DNA of 41,365 nt. Origin: Photobacterium sanguinicancri (lineage in GTDB: Bacteria; Pseudomonadota; Gammaproteobacteria; Enterobacterales; Vibrionaceae). Under the pieces are notes generated by a model. It had not been told where the DNA came from. It searched no databases and worked only from the letters and a program-made list of their open reading frames with translations. A program made the translations under genes and the position numbers. Positions 30,871 to 40,048 of this stretch are shown piece by piece. The stretch is taken from NCBI RefSeq assembly GCF_002265265.1, contig NZ_NOIF01000021.1:1-41365 (forward strand), read 5' to 3'. Positions within the stretch are counted from its first letter, which is position 1. Each line of letters opens with the position of its first letter.

Positions 30871-33636
30871 GTGCACATTAGTCCGAATGATCCCAAACAG
30901 TATCGCTGTCTGACCTTGCCTAATGCGCTCAAGGTCTTATTAGTACATGATGAAGATGCTCCCCGATCTGCAGCCGCATTAACGGTCAATGTAGGCCATT
31001 TTGATGACCCTATCGACCGTCAAGGGATGGCTCATTTTCTTGAACACATGCTGTTTCTTGGAACGGAAAAATACCCAGTCATCGGCGACTTCCAAACCTT
31101 CATTAATCGCAGTGGCGGCAGTAACAATGCGTGGACAGGTACAGAAAATACCACCTTCTTTTTTGAAGTCAGTCCTCACACTTTTGAAGAAGGACTAGAT
31201 CGCTTCGGTCAGTTTTTTACGGCGCCCTTATTTAATGAAGATGCTGTCGACAAAGAAAGACAAGCCGTTGACTCCGAGTACAAATTAAAAATAAAAGACG
31301 ATGTACGTCGCTTATATCAAGTACATAAAGAAACCACCAACCCCGCTCACCCATTTTCAAAGTTTTCTGTCGGGGATCTAACAACACTCAATGATCGCGA
31401 TCAGTCCTCGGTACGCGATGAGCTCATCAACTTTTATCAAACCCATTATTCAGCCAGTGTGATGGGCTTAGTCTTACTTGGCCCACAGTCATTAGACGAG
31501 CTGGAGCAATATACCACTGACTTTTTCAGCCTCATTCCTTCAAACGGTTTGCCGCGCCCTAAAATTGACATACCGTTAGTCACCGAAAAAGAAACAGCTC
31601 GTTTCATACAAATCGAACCCATTAAAGAAGTTCGTAAGTTAACACTGTCTTTCACTATGCCATCAGTCGATGCTTTTTATCATAAGAAACCCTTGTCTTA
31701 CATTGCCCATTTGCTGGGTAATGAAGGGCAAGGTAGCCTGATGTCATATTTGAAAAAACGAGGGTTAATCAACACCCTTGCAGCAGGTGGCGGTGTGAGT
31801 GGCGATAACTTCCGTGAATTTACAGTGGGATTAAACCTGACACCCAAAGGGCTTGAAAACATCGATGAAATCGTTGAATCGGTTTTCCAATACATTGAAT
31901 TAATTAAAACACAGGGCTTAAACGAGTGGCGCTATAACGAAAAACGTTCAGTGTTAGAGTTTGCATTCCGTTATCAAGAAAAAAGCCGCCCACTTGATAC
32001 CGTCAGTTATTTAGTGATGAACCTACTACACTACACGCCTGAAGATATCGTCTATGGCGATTACATGATGGCGGAATATGATGAAGAGCTTATTCAAGGT
32101 TTATTAGGGTACCTTAAACCTGACAACATGCGTTTAGTGCTCGTGGCACAAGGCCAGCACTATGACCAAATTGCCCAGTGGTATCACACACCTTACTCGG
32201 TAGTACCCTTTACTGACGCTCAACTGAGTCGCTGGCAAAATGTTACCGTATCGTCTGAGTTAACGCTGCCCGAACCGAACCCATTTATTTGTGAAAGCCT
32301 AGATCCGCACCCACTTGCAGACAATGCCGAACAGCCCCCCGAACTTATTCAAGATTTACCAGGGTTTCGTTTATGGCACAAACAAGAGCATGAATTCCGC
32401 GTACCTAAAGGGGTGGTCTATGTGGCGATTGATAGTCCACACGCTGTTAGTTCACCCCGAAATATTGTCAAAACACGTTTATGTGTAGAGATGTTATTAG
32501 AAGCAATTAATGAGAGTACCTACCCTGCTGAAATCGCAGGCATGTCTTATAACTTATATGCGCACCAAGGCGGTGTAACATTACAACTGTCAGGCTTTAG
32601 TGAAAAACAAACCTTATTGATGAAACTGATTCTGGATAAGTTTGGCAATCGTAACTTTGACCCAGAGCGTTTTCGTAACATCAAAGCACAGATGCTTCGC
32701 AATTGGCGTAATGCTGCGGAAGACAAGCCCATATCCCAACTCTTCAATGAACTTACGGGGTTATTACAACCCAATAATCCGCCTTACCCAGCATTAATTG
32801 AAGCGTTAGAATCCATAGAGCTGGATGAGCTCCCTGAATTTGTTGAAGCCATGTTTGCCGAGCTTCATATCGATACTTTCGTCTACGGTAACTGGCTAAA
32901 AGACGATGCTCTCGCACTGGCGGAAATACTCAAAGATGCTTTCCGGGTTACCGACCAACTATATGGCGAAGCACAACGCCCATTAGTGCGTTTAGGCGAA
33001 GGCGGCACACAAACGCATGAGATCAGTTGTAACCATGCTGACTCAGCCATTTTGATGTATTACCAATCGCGAGAAACGACACCGCGTAAAATCGCCATCT
33101 ATACGCTGGCAAATCACTTGATGTCGACCACCTTCTTCCATGAATTACGTACCAAGCAGCAATTAGGCTATATGGTGGGGACCGCCAATTTACCGCTTAA
33201 CCGCCACCCAGGGCTGATCTTATACATTCAATCCCCTGTTGCTGGGCCAAGTTACTTGTCTGAAGCGATTGATGATTTCACCAATGAATTCGCATTAGTG
33301 TTACTCGAATTAAATGAAGAACAATGGCAAGCCAGTAAACAAGGGTTAATTGCCCAAATATCAGACCCTGATACTAACTTACGCACCCGCGCCCAACGAT
33401 TCTGGGTGAGTATTGGTAACAAGGACGAAAGTTTTAATCAGCGTCAGAAAGTCATTGAAGCGCTAAAATCGTTAAGTCGTGCCGACATGGTGCGTTTCAT
33501 TGTTGATATCGTCAAACCCCGAACGGCAAACCGTGTGGTCATGCATTGCCAAGGTGGTGCACATGCGAATCTTGAGCCATTAAATATAGGCCAACCTATC
33601 GACTCTATTGATGAGTTCAAAAAACAAGCGCGTTAA
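30871..33636 (+). CDS. M16 family zinc protease, pitrilysin/insulinase type
   Basis: A 921-residue protein with four M16 domains. The inverted zinc motif HFLEH is at 55-59 (GMAHFLEHMLFLG), with the third ligand in the downstream ERQAVDSEYKLK segment. The C-terminal half has the inactive-domain blocks SPRNIVKTRLCVEMLLEAIN and FFHELRTKQQLGYMVG, the latter typical of the insulysin/pitrilysin substrate cleft. It begins at GTG (30871) with AGG eight bases upstream; an in-frame stop precedes it closely. There is no signal peptide, unlike periplasmic E. coli PtrA, so the enzyme is probably cytoplasmic and degrades short peptides. Confidence 0.92.
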   Translation: MHISPNDPKQYRCLTLPNALKVLLVHDEDAPRSAAALTVNVGHFDDPIDRQGMAHFLEHMLFLGTEKYPVIGDFQTFINRSGGSNNAWTGTENTTFFFEVSPHTFEEGLDRFGQFFTAPLFNEDAVDKERQAVDSEYKLKIKDDVRRLYQVHKETTNPAHPFSKFSVGDLTTLNDRDQSSVRDELINFYQTHYSASVMGLVLLGPQSLDELEQYTTDFFSLIPSNGLPRPKIDIPLVTEKETARFIQIEPIKEVRKLTLSFTMPSVDAFYHKKPLSYIAHLLGNEGQGSLMSYLKKRGLINTLAAGGGVSGDNFREFTVGLNLTPKGLENIDEIVESVFQYIELIKTQGLNEWRYNEKRSVLEFAFRYQEKSRPLDTVSYLVMNLLHYTPEDIVYGDYMMAEYDEELIQGLLGYLKPDNMRLVLVAQGQHYDQIAQWYHTPYSVVPFTDAQLSRWQNVTVSSELTLPEPNPFICESLDPHPLADNAEQPPELIQDLPGFRLWHKQEHEFRVPKGVVYVAIDSPHAVSSPRNIVKTRLCVEMLLEAINESTYPAEIAGMSYNLYAHQGGVTLQLSGFSEKQTLLMKLILDKFGNRNFDPERFRNIKAQMLRNWRNAAEDKPISQLFNELTGLLQPNNPPYPALIEALESIELDELPEFVEAMFAELHIDTFVYGNWLKDDALALAEILKDAFRVTDQLYGEAQRPLVRLGEGGTQTHEISCNHADSAILMYYQSRETTPRKIAIYTLANHLMSTTFFHELRTKQQLGYMVGTANLPLNRHPGLILYIQSPVAGPSYLSEAIDDFTNEFALVLLELNEEQWQASKQGLIAQISDPDTNLRTRAQRFWVSIGNKDESFNQRQKVIEALKSLSRADMVRFIVDIVKPRTANRVVMHCQGGAHANLEPLNIGQPIDSIDEFKKQAR

Positions 33637-33660
33637 CCTCATTTCGACGACATTTACCTA

Positions 33661-33689
33661 ACGGCCAGTTACTCTCTGGTCGTTTTTTT
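33661..33689 (+). terminator. Intrinsic terminator of the M16 protease gene
   Basis: ACGGCCAG (33661-33668) pairs with CTGGTCGT (33676-33683, one G-T) and is followed by seven T. Confidence 0.88.
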
Positions 33690-33886
33690 ATTCTATTCCG
33701 CAACAGAGAATTTCAGCGCCTTTGCTATATTTCTTTTTAGAACAATAAATAAGCTAAAAAAGCCCTATACGAGAAGCATTTCTTATCGACACAATTAACA
33801 CAGTGAATTGCCAGCTTGTATTGAAGACCTACAATCACAGATCTTTGTTACTGATAAGGACGTCATTCATCTACTAAAGGTTAATG

Positions 33887-34180
33887 ATGAAACATGTCTG
33901 CCCTCACTGTAAGCGCAATATCCATGCGCCTCTTTTAAGCCAATACGAAGAATCGTTTCGCTGCCCACATTGCCAACAAGAGCTAATGCACGATGAGCTC
34001 GATATTCTTATCTATGCTTTTGTTACTATTATTTTGTTTTCGACCATTGCCGTTGTCGTTTTGCACTTACACGTTTTCATTGCACTTAGTCTGGCCTTAC
34101 TGCTTTATCATTTTATTCGGCCTCGCTTTATCGAAAGCCATTTTCGTTTACGCTCTTACCCTAAACCACCAACAAGTTGA
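33887..34180 (+). CDS. Small zinc-ribbon membrane protein, function unknown
   Basis: A 97-residue protein. The N-terminal zinc ribbon is CPHC (VCPHCKRN) plus CPHC (FRCPHCQQEL), followed by two hydrophobic helices (about 42-62 and 64-80) and a basic tail. The ATG at 33887 is six bases after AAAGG; another ATG three bases earlier is too close. The layout suggests a cytoplasmic zinc-binding head on a hairpin membrane anchor. I do not know the family function. It converges on fadJ and is followed by that operon's terminator. Confidence 0.75.
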   Translation: MKHVCPHCKRNIHAPLLSQYEESFRCPHCQQELMHDELDILIYAFVTIILFSTIAVVVLHLHVFIALSLALLLYHFIRPRFIESHFRLRSYPKPPTS

Positions 34181-34227
34181 TATTAAAACAATGAGTGATA
34201 GTGACGATGAAAGACGCCCCCATAAAA

Positions 34228-34250
34228 AAGGTCTGCACAAGGCAGACCTT
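34228..34250. terminator. Terminator between the zinc-ribbon gene and fadJ
   Basis: AAGGTCTGC (34228-34236) and GCAGACCTT (34242-34250) form a 9-bp stem. On the minus strand it is followed by TTTTTATGG, so it mainly ends the fadI-fadJ operon. Confidence 0.85.
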
Positions 34251-34298
34251 CAATAAAGCGCGTCACTGATAAAACGTGCAGGTATTAGTACAAATCAG

Positions 34299-36404
34299 CT
34301 ACGAATAAAAGGTTTGGCCTTCATTCGCCATCGCCACCAACTTATCGCATGGCTGGAAGCGTTCACCGTATTTATCAGTGCAGTCAGTTAATAGCTCGAC
34401 AATACGCTCGATACCCACTTGATCCATATAGCGGAATGGGCCACCTAAGAATGGTGGAAAACCAATACCAAAAATTGCCCCAATATCACCATCACGCGCC
34501 GATTTAATCACACCTTCATCTAGACAGCGGGCAGCTTCGTTAAGCATCATTAAGCTACAACGCTGAGCGATATCAATTGCGGCAGCATGCTGCTGTGGCT
34601 CAATATTCAGCAGTTTATACACGGTTTTATCGACTTCTTTTTTCTTACTGTCGTACTTATAGAAGCCTTTACCCGTTTTTCTCCCCTTACGGTTATCCGC
34701 AAGCAACACATCGAAAACGTCTGGACCTTGGAAACGCTCACCCAATTCAGCGACAAGGATCGGCATGATTTTCGCGCCAATATCAACACCAACTTCATCA
34801 AGTAACGTAATAGGACCAACAGGGAAACCAAAATCAAGCAAGGCATTATCAATATGCTCAATCGGTTCGCCAGCCATTAACACCGACGCGGCTTCATTCA
34901 TGTATGGTGCCAGTATGCGGTTTACGTAAAAACCTGCTTTATCGCCAACAACAATCGGGGTTTTACCCTGCTTCTTCGCGAGTGCGACTACGGTGGCGAT
35001 AGTTTGCTCTGATGTCCCTTCGTGTGGAATAACTTCAACTAAGGGCATCTTTTCTACTGGGCTAAAGTAATGTAAGCCAACCACATTTTCAGGACGTTCA
35101 GCTGCTTGAGCGATTTGATGAATAGGTAGCGATGAAGTATTGGTTGCGAAGATCGTCTGCGCGTTGCCGTTTTCCTCGATTTCTTTCACCATTTGATGCT
35201 TAAGATTCAAATCTTCAAATACCGCTTCGATAACCACATCAACATGATTAAAGCCAGTGTAGTCGGTACCACCTGAAATAGAGAGCATCTTAGATTGCTG
35301 CTCTGCTTTACTAATAATGCGGCGCTTACGCTGCTTCTCTAACAGTTTAAAGTTGTAGTTCATGGCATTTTTAATGCCATCATTAGCAATATCTTTAATG
35401 CGAGTCGATAGCTTAGCTTTAACGGCCGATACATGGCTGATCCCGCCCCCCATTAAACCACCACCTAATACGCCAATCCGCTTAACCGTTTTAGGTTCAG
35501 CATCAGCTCCATGCTCTTTCTTCATGGCTGTCGTAGCAAAGAAGATGCTGCGCAGTGCAGCAGATTCTGGGCTCATGACCAGTTCACCAAAGCGTTTCGC
35601 TTCAAGATCAAAGCCTTTTTTCAAGTCATCTTGCAAGCCGACTTTAATCACTTCAAGAATTGCATCAACCGCAGGGTAATTACCGCGGGTTTTCTCATGG
35701 GTTTTCTTGGCCGCTTGATCAAACACCAATGAACGGCCCAGCGCATTACCACCCAGCGCCCATTCTTGTAGTGAACTTTTACGATTAGGCTTGGGTTTTA
35801 GTGCTTGCTTCTCTGCAACATCAAGCAAAATACTCAAGGGGATCGACTCTTCAACTAAACCAATCTTTTTCGCTTTTTTAGCACGTAATTGCTTACCGGT
35901 TAAAATCATATCAAGCGAATTAGCAACACCGACCAAACGTGGTAAACGCTGGGTTCCCCCCGAACCAGGCAATAAGCCAAGTTGTACTTCAGGCAAGCCT
36001 AATCGAGTCTTATCATCATCAGAACAGACGCGGCTATGACATGCTAAAGCCAGCTCTAACCCACCACCTAAACATGGGCCGTGAATTGCCGCCACCACAT
36101 GAAACGGTAATGCCTCTAATTGCGAGAACAACACCTGACCTTGCGCGGCCAGTTGCTGTGCTTCTTCTGCTGTTGTACATGCCGCCAACATTTTAATGTC
36201 TGCGCCAGCAATAAAATTATCAGGCTTACCTGAATGCACCACCATACCTTTAAGATCTGACTTTGTTTTCAGCTCTTCGAGTACAGTTGTCACTTGATCG
36301 ACAAATGCTGATTGCAGCGTATTCATTTTTTCATCAGGCACATCGATCTTGAGCCAAGCAACACCGTTATCGCCATACGTTAATGTAAATGCTGATTGTG
36401 TCAT
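34299..36404 (-). CDS. fadJ: Fatty-acid oxidation complex alpha subunit FadJ (enoyl-CoA hydratase / 3-hydroxyacyl-CoA dehydrogenase)
   Basis: A 701-residue bifunctional enzyme. The N-terminal crotonase domain (about 1-190) has the oxyanion-hole blocks [10 protein letters not shown] and [16 protein letters not shown] and the catalytic [20 protein letters not shown]. The dehydrogenase half begins at about 305 with the NAD motif [11 protein letters not shown], followed by ATNTSSLP and [16 protein letters not shown]. The tail has two 3HCDH C-terminal domains. It hydrates enoyl-CoA and oxidises the 3-hydroxyacyl-CoA. The ATG at 36404 overlaps the fadI stop (TAATG); a longer frame to 36452 lies inside fadI. 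FadJ rather than FadB is chosen from pairing with fadI next to sixA and fadL. Confidence 0.95.
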   Translation of the reverse strand: MTQSAFTLTYGDNGVAWLKIDVPDEKMNTLQSAFVDQVTTVLEELKTKSDLKGMVVHSGKPDNFIAGADIKMLAACTTAEEAQQLAAQGQVLFSQLEALPFHVVAAIHGPCLGGGLELALACHSRVCSDDDKTRLGLPEVQLGLLPGSGGTQRLPRLVGVANSLDMILTGKQLRAKKAKKIGLVEESIPLSILLDVAEKQALKPKPNRKSSLQEWALGGNALGRSLVFDQAAKKTHEKTRGNYPAVDAILEVIKVGLQDDLKKGFDLEAKRFGELVMSPESAALRSIFFATTAMKKEHGADAEPKTVKRIGVLGGGLMGGGISHVSAVKAKLSTRIKDIANDGIKNAMNYNFKLLEKQRKRRIISKAEQQSKMLSISGGTDYTGFNHVDVVIEAVFEDLNLKHQMVKEIEENGNAQTIFATNTSSLPIHQIAQAAERPENVVGLHYFSPVEKMPLVEVIPHEGTSEQTIATVVALAKKQGKTPIVVGDKAGFYVNRILAPYMNEAASVLMAGEPIEHIDNALLDFGFPVGPITLLDEVGVDIGAKIMPILVAELGERFQGPDVFDVLLADNRKGRKTGKGFYKYDSKKKEVDKTVYKLLNIEPQQHAAAIDIAQRCSLMMLNEAARCLDEGVIKSARDGDIGAIFGIGFPPFLGGPFRYMDQVGIERIVELLTDCTDKYGERFQPCDKLVAMANEGQTFYS

Positions 36405-37714
36405 TACTCTGCCTCCAAAATCATTGCTGCACCTAAGCCACCAGCGGCACATGCGGTATTCAATGCAAATCCACCACCGCGACGTTTTAACTCACGCAGT
36501 GTTTGCGTCATCATTCGCGCACCCGTTGCCGCAAAAGGGTGACCGTAAGCGATAGAACCACCAAGGACATTAAATTTATCCATGTCGATTTCACCAATCG
36601 CCTCGCTACGACCGAGCTTTTCTTGGGCAAATTTCTTCGAGCCAAACATCTTCACATTCGATAATGCTTGAGCAGCAAATGCTTCATGCATATCGATCAG
36701 GGTTAAATCAGATAACGACAACCCTGCGCGATCCAACGCCATCGGTGTCGCGTAAGACGGCCCCATTAACATATCTTGCTCTACGCCAATGGCAGAAAAT
36801 GCATAAGATCGAATGTAACCAAGCGGGGTAAAACCCAGCTCTTTAGCGCGGCCTTCTCGCATCAGGAGCACAGCAGCAGCACCATCGGTTAATGGCGTAC
36901 TGTTTGCCGCCGTCACGGTACCAAACTTACGGTCAAACGCCGGGCGAAGTTTGGCATAAGATTCCATACTAGAATCTTCACGAATATTATTATCTTTATC
37001 AATCCACTGGCGATAAGGTTCAGGAAAAGCCGTAATCACTTCACCTTGGATCAAACCATCACGCCATGCTTGCGCTGCTAAAGTATGAGATCGGTGCGCT
37101 AATGCATCTTGTTCCAAACGGGTAATGCCATGGCTTTTAGCCATCTGCTCCGCCGTTTGTCCCATGCTTAGTCCTGTTGAATATTCAGCAACCGCAGGCG
37201 GTACTGGCATTAAATCTTTTAAGCTTAATTTACTGAGCAGCTTTAAACGCTTACTCATGGTTTTTGCTTTGCTTAGCTGCAATAAGGTCGCGGCCATTTT
37301 TTTCGACACGCCTATCGGTAATACCGATGATGAGTCAGCACCACCCGCGATACCAATATCAATCGTGCCCGACAAGATACTTTCGCTTACATTGGCTGCT
37401 GCTTGAAAGCTGGTAGCACAAGCACGCGTCACACTATAAGCATCTGTACCAATGTGCATGCCAGTACCCAGAACAATCTCACGCGCAATGTTCGGGGCTG
37501 CAGGCATTTGCACAACCTGACCAAAGACAACTTGCTCGATCAGCTTAGGATCAATATCGACTTGATTAAGCATTTCATTCACTACCATCTTGCCCATATC
37601 AAGCGCAGACACACCATCAAAGGCGGTCGCTTGGCGAGCAAAAGGGGTACGTAATCCACTTACAACGGCGATGCGCTCACCTTGTGAGGTGGTGAGATTC
37701 TGGAGACGTGTCAT
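36404..37714 (-). CDS. fadI: 3-ketoacyl-CoA thiolase FadI (complex beta subunit)
   Basis: A 436-residue thiolase. The nucleophilic cysteine is C99 ([10 protein letters not shown]). The second site has H392 ([10 protein letters not shown]) and C422 ([10 protein letters not shown]). The long loop between domains ([20 protein letters not shown]) is typical of the FadI/trifunctional-beta class. It cleaves 3-ketoacyl-CoA to acetyl-CoA and a shortened acyl-CoA. AAGGAG lies six bases before the ATG. A perfect FadR operator core sits 83-91 bp upstream between plausible -35 and -10 elements, which predicts repression lifted by long-chain acyl-CoA. Confidence 0.96.
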   Translation of the reverse strand: MTRLQNLTTSQGERIAVVSGLRTPFARQATAFDGVSALDMGKMVVNEMLNQVDIDPKLIEQVVFGQVVQMPAAPNIAREIVLGTGMHIGTDAYSVTRACATSFQAAANVSESILSGTIDIGIAGGADSSSVLPIGVSKKMAATLLQLSKAKTMSKRLKLLSKLSLKDLMPVPPAVAEYSTGLSMGQTAEQMAKSHGITRLEQDALAHRSHTLAAQAWRDGLIQGEVITAFPEPYRQWIDKDNNIREDSSMESYAKLRPAFDRKFGTVTAANSTPLTDGAAAVLLMREGRAKELGFTPLGYIRSYAFSAIGVEQDMLMGPSYATPMALDRAGLSLSDLTLIDMHEAFAAQALSNVKMFGSKKFAQEKLGRSEAIGEIDMDKFNVLGGSIAYGHPFAATGARMMTQTLRELKRRGGGFALNTACAAGGLGAAMILEAE

Positions 37715-37752
37715 CGCTACTCCTTATTAATGATTAAATTGCAGCTAATTGC

Positions 37753-37785
37753 GATCCTTACCGTCGTCGACAGCTAACAAGGATC
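37753..37785 (-). other. Stem-loop at the predicted 5' end of the fadI mRNA
   Basis: GATCCTT and AAGGATC (37753-37759, 37779-37785) are perfect 7-bp arms, extendable by two pairs on the outer side, with a 19-base loop containing GTCGTCGAC. With the inferred promoter, transcription would start near 37782, so the stem would sit at the 5' end and could stabilise the message. Confidence 0.4.
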
Positions 37786-37796
37786 ACTAAAATAGA

Positions 37797-37805
37797 GGTC
37801 AGACC
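37797..37805. promoter_or_regulatory. FadR operator core upstream of fadI
   Basis: GGTCAGACC matches the FadR core GGTCNGACC exactly; the minus strand reads TGTGGTCTGACCTC. It lies between a -35-like TTACAA and a -10-like TATTTT on the fadI strand, so binding would block RNA polymerase. FadR is the known acyl-CoA-responsive repressor of fad genes. Confidence 0.78.
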
Positions 37806-37965
37806 ACACCAATTGTAATCAATTTGTTATTTAATTCAAACGAATGTTTTAAGAAACATGATGAACATCGATACTTTTAAGCGATAATTTCGCTATTCAT
37901 CAGCCAGATATTTGAGGAGTTAGAAGGTAATCACAACCACAGTAAAGTAGAAAGCACAGCCCATA

Positions 37966-37995
37966 GAGAAGAGAAGAGAAGAGAAGAGAAGAGAA
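37966..37995. repeat. Pentanucleotide tandem repeat (GAGAA)6
   Basis: Six perfect head-to-tail GAGAA units. Such tracts can gain or lose units by slipped-strand pairing. It is not in a recognisable gene; it lies about 160-190 bp upstream of the fadI promoter core. Confidence 0.95.
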
Positions 37996-38066
37996 ACATC
38001 GATATTTAAAGTATGAAACTTCATTAGGTATCTTACCTTTACTTAGGTATATACTTTTCTATAGGC

Positions 38067-38096
38067 AAAAAAAAACCACACCTATATGGTATGGTT
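38067..38096 (-). terminator. Intrinsic terminator on the minus strand, downstream of the yfcZ remnant
   Basis: On the minus strand AACCATACC pairs at all nine positions (one G-T) with GGTGTGGTT around a 5-base loop, followed by nine T. No intact minus-strand gene feeds it; the yfcZ remnant ends 45 bp upstream. Confidence 0.85.
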
Positions 38097-38140
38097 ATAA
38101 TTTACGCGGAAAGCAATCTACGTAATGAATATAAAGTCAA

Positions 38141-38340
38141 TTAACATAAAGCCAATTGCAAATCAGGCAATACCTGATAGGAGAAAGTAAAGTCAGCCTT
38201 CAAAAGGAAGTTGTCATCTTGCTCAACAGATAGATTCTGCTGCTCGCAACCCTGAATCCTCAGAACTTGCGCTCAACCATCTCTACCAGATGACGAGGAC
38301 TACTATAACTTGCCTGAGCAGTCATAATTTGAAGCAGATC
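38141..38340 (-). pseudogene. yfcZ: Frameshifted remnant of a YfcZ/YiiS (DUF406) family gene
   Basis: The minus-strand C-terminal segment ending at the stop 38141-38143 reads NFLLKADFTFSYQ, then LQLALC. It parallels the DUF406 ending (GVRLDIDFTFACEAEMLIFQLGLR in E. coli YfcZ is the recalled comparison). About 45 residues stay open (from AQVLRIQGCEQQ), then a TGA. The preceding part (HLVEMVE) continues in another frame, pointing to at least one frameshift. The N-terminal cysteine-rich CCCxDVG block of the family is not found. In E. coli yfcZ lies between fadI and fadL on the fadI strand, exactly as here, and a strong terminator follows. The left part of the remnant is uncertain. Confidence 0.55.
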
Positions 38341-38432
38341 AATTTTAAGGCTGAAAACACAATTTTTTGATTAACCAACGGCGACAATTCACTCAGATTG
38401 CAAGGATAACCATCACTGGTTTAGGCAAAAGT

Positions 38433-39005
38433 ATGATTAAACAATTTTTTCGTAAGAAAAAGCCGGATGCCTCGGTCTCTGTTGATATGAATAAGCAAAG
38501 ACGATACGAAGCCCTCGTTAGGGCATGGCACCGAGATCTTTACCGATATGCATACTGGCTTTGCCACGATCAGCATATTGCAGAAGATTTAGTCCAAGAA
38601 ACTTGCTTGCGGGCATGGCGCTCTCTCGACAGTTTACAAGATGACAAAGCAGCTAAAGCATGGTTAATTACCATTCTTAGGCGTGAAAATGCCCGTCGTT
38701 TTGAACGTAAACAATTCGATCTAGTTGATATTGATGATTACGCCATTGCTGACACGCACCAGCAAGATAATGAGATGGAATTAGAGCAACAGCAGCTACA
38801 CCGTCAAATAATGAAGCTAACCCCAGAATACAGAGAACCATTGGTATTACAGGTTATGGCAGGCTTTAGTGGTGATGAAATTGCTGAAATTCTAGATCTA
38901 AACCGTAATACCGTTATGACTCGCTTGTTCAGAGCACGAAATCAATTAAAAGAACAATTAGAGAAACAATCCGAACAGAGGGGTCATCACAATGGACGAT
39001 CTTGA
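38433..39005 (+). CDS. ECF-type RNA polymerase sigma-70 factor
   Basis: A 190-residue sigma factor. Region 2 (about 18-85) includes HRDLYRYAYWLCHDQHIAEDLVQETCLRAWRS, and region 4 (about 120-178) includes LTPEYREPLVLQVMAGFSGDEIAEILDLNRNTVMTRLFRARNQL, in the usual order with no region 3. Three starts are possible: TTG 38367, ATG 38433 and ATG 38490. I chose 38433 because AGG lies eight bases ahead. It overlaps the DUF3379 gene by 14 bp, the usual sigma/anti-sigma arrangement. Its regulon is not evident from the sequence; I could not identify a matching autoregulated promoter. Confidence 0.9.
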   Translation: MIKQFFRKKKPDASVSVDMNKQRRYEALVRAWHRDLYRYAYWLCHDQHIAEDLVQETCLRAWRSLDSLQDDKAAKAWLITILRRENARRFERKQFDLVDIDDYAIADTHQQDNEMELEQQQLHRQIMKLTPEYREPLVLQVMAGFSGDEIAEILDLNRNTVMTRLFRARNQLKEQLEKQSEQRGHHNGRS

Positions 39006-39720
39006 ATTCCGTAGGCGTATTCTCGCGGATCCTAACGATAATAGCGCTGAAATGATCGAAGCGAAGAATTCATCCTTGGTGAATAGAAAGCTATCCGATG
39101 AATTACAGCAACTCGATACTAAACTTGAAAAAGCACTAAAGGTCGATGTGCCAGACGATCTGGTTGATCGTATTTTGTTCCATCAATCAGGACAAACGCC
39201 GGCGAAACCCAAAACAACCCGAGTGCATTTAGCTATTGCAGCATCAGTCGCCTTTGCTTTTGGGGTATTTACGGGGCAATTTGACCAAATCCTATCAAAT
39301 GCAGAAGTAATACGCTCTGCTGAAGCATCGTCATTAGGGCAAATTGCACTTAGTCATGTACATGCTGAAGCACCATTTATTGATACCATAGATGAATCAG
39401 TCCAATTGAGCCAGGTTAACGCCAAACTCAAACCTTTTGGAACAGAATTATCATCATTACCTGGCCATGTGTACTACGTAAATCACTGCTCTTTTGGGGA
39501 GCAAAATGCGCTTCACATGGTAGTCGATACACCTGAAGGTAAAGTCACCGTCTTTATTGTTCCAGAACAAAGCCCAACTGTTACTAACTTTAACGATAAA
39601 ACGATGGGAGGCGTATTACTGCCACTCCGAAATGCCAGTTTAATTGTGGTTGGTGAGAAAGGGGCTGATATGGATCCGGTTGCTAAAACAATAAAGTCTG
39701 AGCTTCAATGGCAAATATAA
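38992..39720 (+). CDS. DUF3379 membrane protein, probable anti-sigma factor
   Basis: A 242-residue protein with an acidic, helical cytoplasmic N-terminus (MDDLEFRRRILADPNDN, LSDELQQLDTKLEKALKVDV) that suits sigma binding. One transmembrane helix lies at about 79-98 (VHLAIAASVAFAFGVFTG), and a C-terminal periplasmic domain contains GHVYYVNHCSFGEQNALHMV and VTVFIVPEQSP. There is no classical zinc HxxxCxxC motif. The 14-bp overlap with the sigma gene implies coupled translation. The periplasmic domain would be the sensor of an envelope signal. This role is inferred from topology and coupling. Confidence 0.85.
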   Translation: MDDLEFRRRILADPNDNSAEMIEAKNSSLVNRKLSDELQQLDTKLEKALKVDVPDDLVDRILFHQSGQTPAKPKTTRVHLAIAASVAFAFGVFTGQFDQILSNAEVIRSAEASSLGQIALSHVHAEAPFIDTIDESVQLSQVNAKLKPFGTELSSLPGHVYYVNHCSFGEQNALHMVVDTPEGKVTVFIVPEQSPTVTNFNDKTMGGVLLPLRNASLIVVGEKGADMDPVAKTIKSELQWQI

Positions 39721-39783
39721 AGCAATACCAATAATTATCCCCCTATAAGGATTGGTTACTTATTGTTCAATAGGTTACGCATT

Positions 39784-39820
39784 AAAGGCTACGAGATCGC
39801 GTAGCCTTTATTCTTTTTTC
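39784..39820 (+). terminator. Intrinsic terminator of the sigma/DUF3379 operon
   Basis: AAAGGCTACG (39784-39793) pairs with CGTAGCCTTT (39800-39809), loop six, followed by ATTCTTTTTTC. Confidence 0.9.
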
Positions 39821-39948
39821 ACATAGACCACGTAAAAGTGTTACCCCTGTTGCATAATAGATTATTACTCCTCCCCTACAGTCGCTCAATTGCTATACAA
39901 TCCGTAACGAAACGTTAACTTTAGTTAAACGTATCAATAAAATAGCAA

Positions 39949-39970
39949 CTGGTCAGCTTTGATAGACCAG
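39949..39970. promoter_or_regulatory. FadR-like half-sites upstream of fadL
   Basis: CTGGTC (39949-39954) and GACCAG (39965-39970) are inverted FadR half-sites ten bases apart. The left arm extends as AACTGGTCAG, the left half of the FadR consensus, but no compact GGTCNGACC core is present. Confidence 0.4.
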
Positions 39971-40048
39971 GCTACACACCTACAATCTTGCGCAATCTTC
40001 CAAAGTAGAAGATATATCTGCACAAAATAATTAGGAATAATAATAAAT

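Larger units (their letters stand above)
37715..38140. other. fadI upstream region to the yfcZ remnant
   Basis: This stretch holds the fadI leader stem, the FadR site, a six-copy GAGAA repeat (37966-37995) and a minus-strand terminator (38067-38096). AGGTAT/GGTATA motifs recur near 38017-38051. No intact gene is seen. Confidence 0.6.
39721..40048. other. fadL promoter region
   Basis: After the terminator the region holds a -10-like TATACAAT at about 39893-39900, a GTTAA direct repeat at 39914 and 39924 (spacing 10, reminiscent of ArcA boxes), the spaced FadR-like arms at 39949-39970, and AGGA about 15 bases before the fadL ATG. The promoter elements are suggestions only. Confidence 0.45.

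Noticed and set aside
38180-38370. Plus-strand open frame across the yfcZ remnant
   Set aside because: It is the antisense reading of the remnant, with no start codon context; the minus-strand DUF406-like ending explains the composition better.
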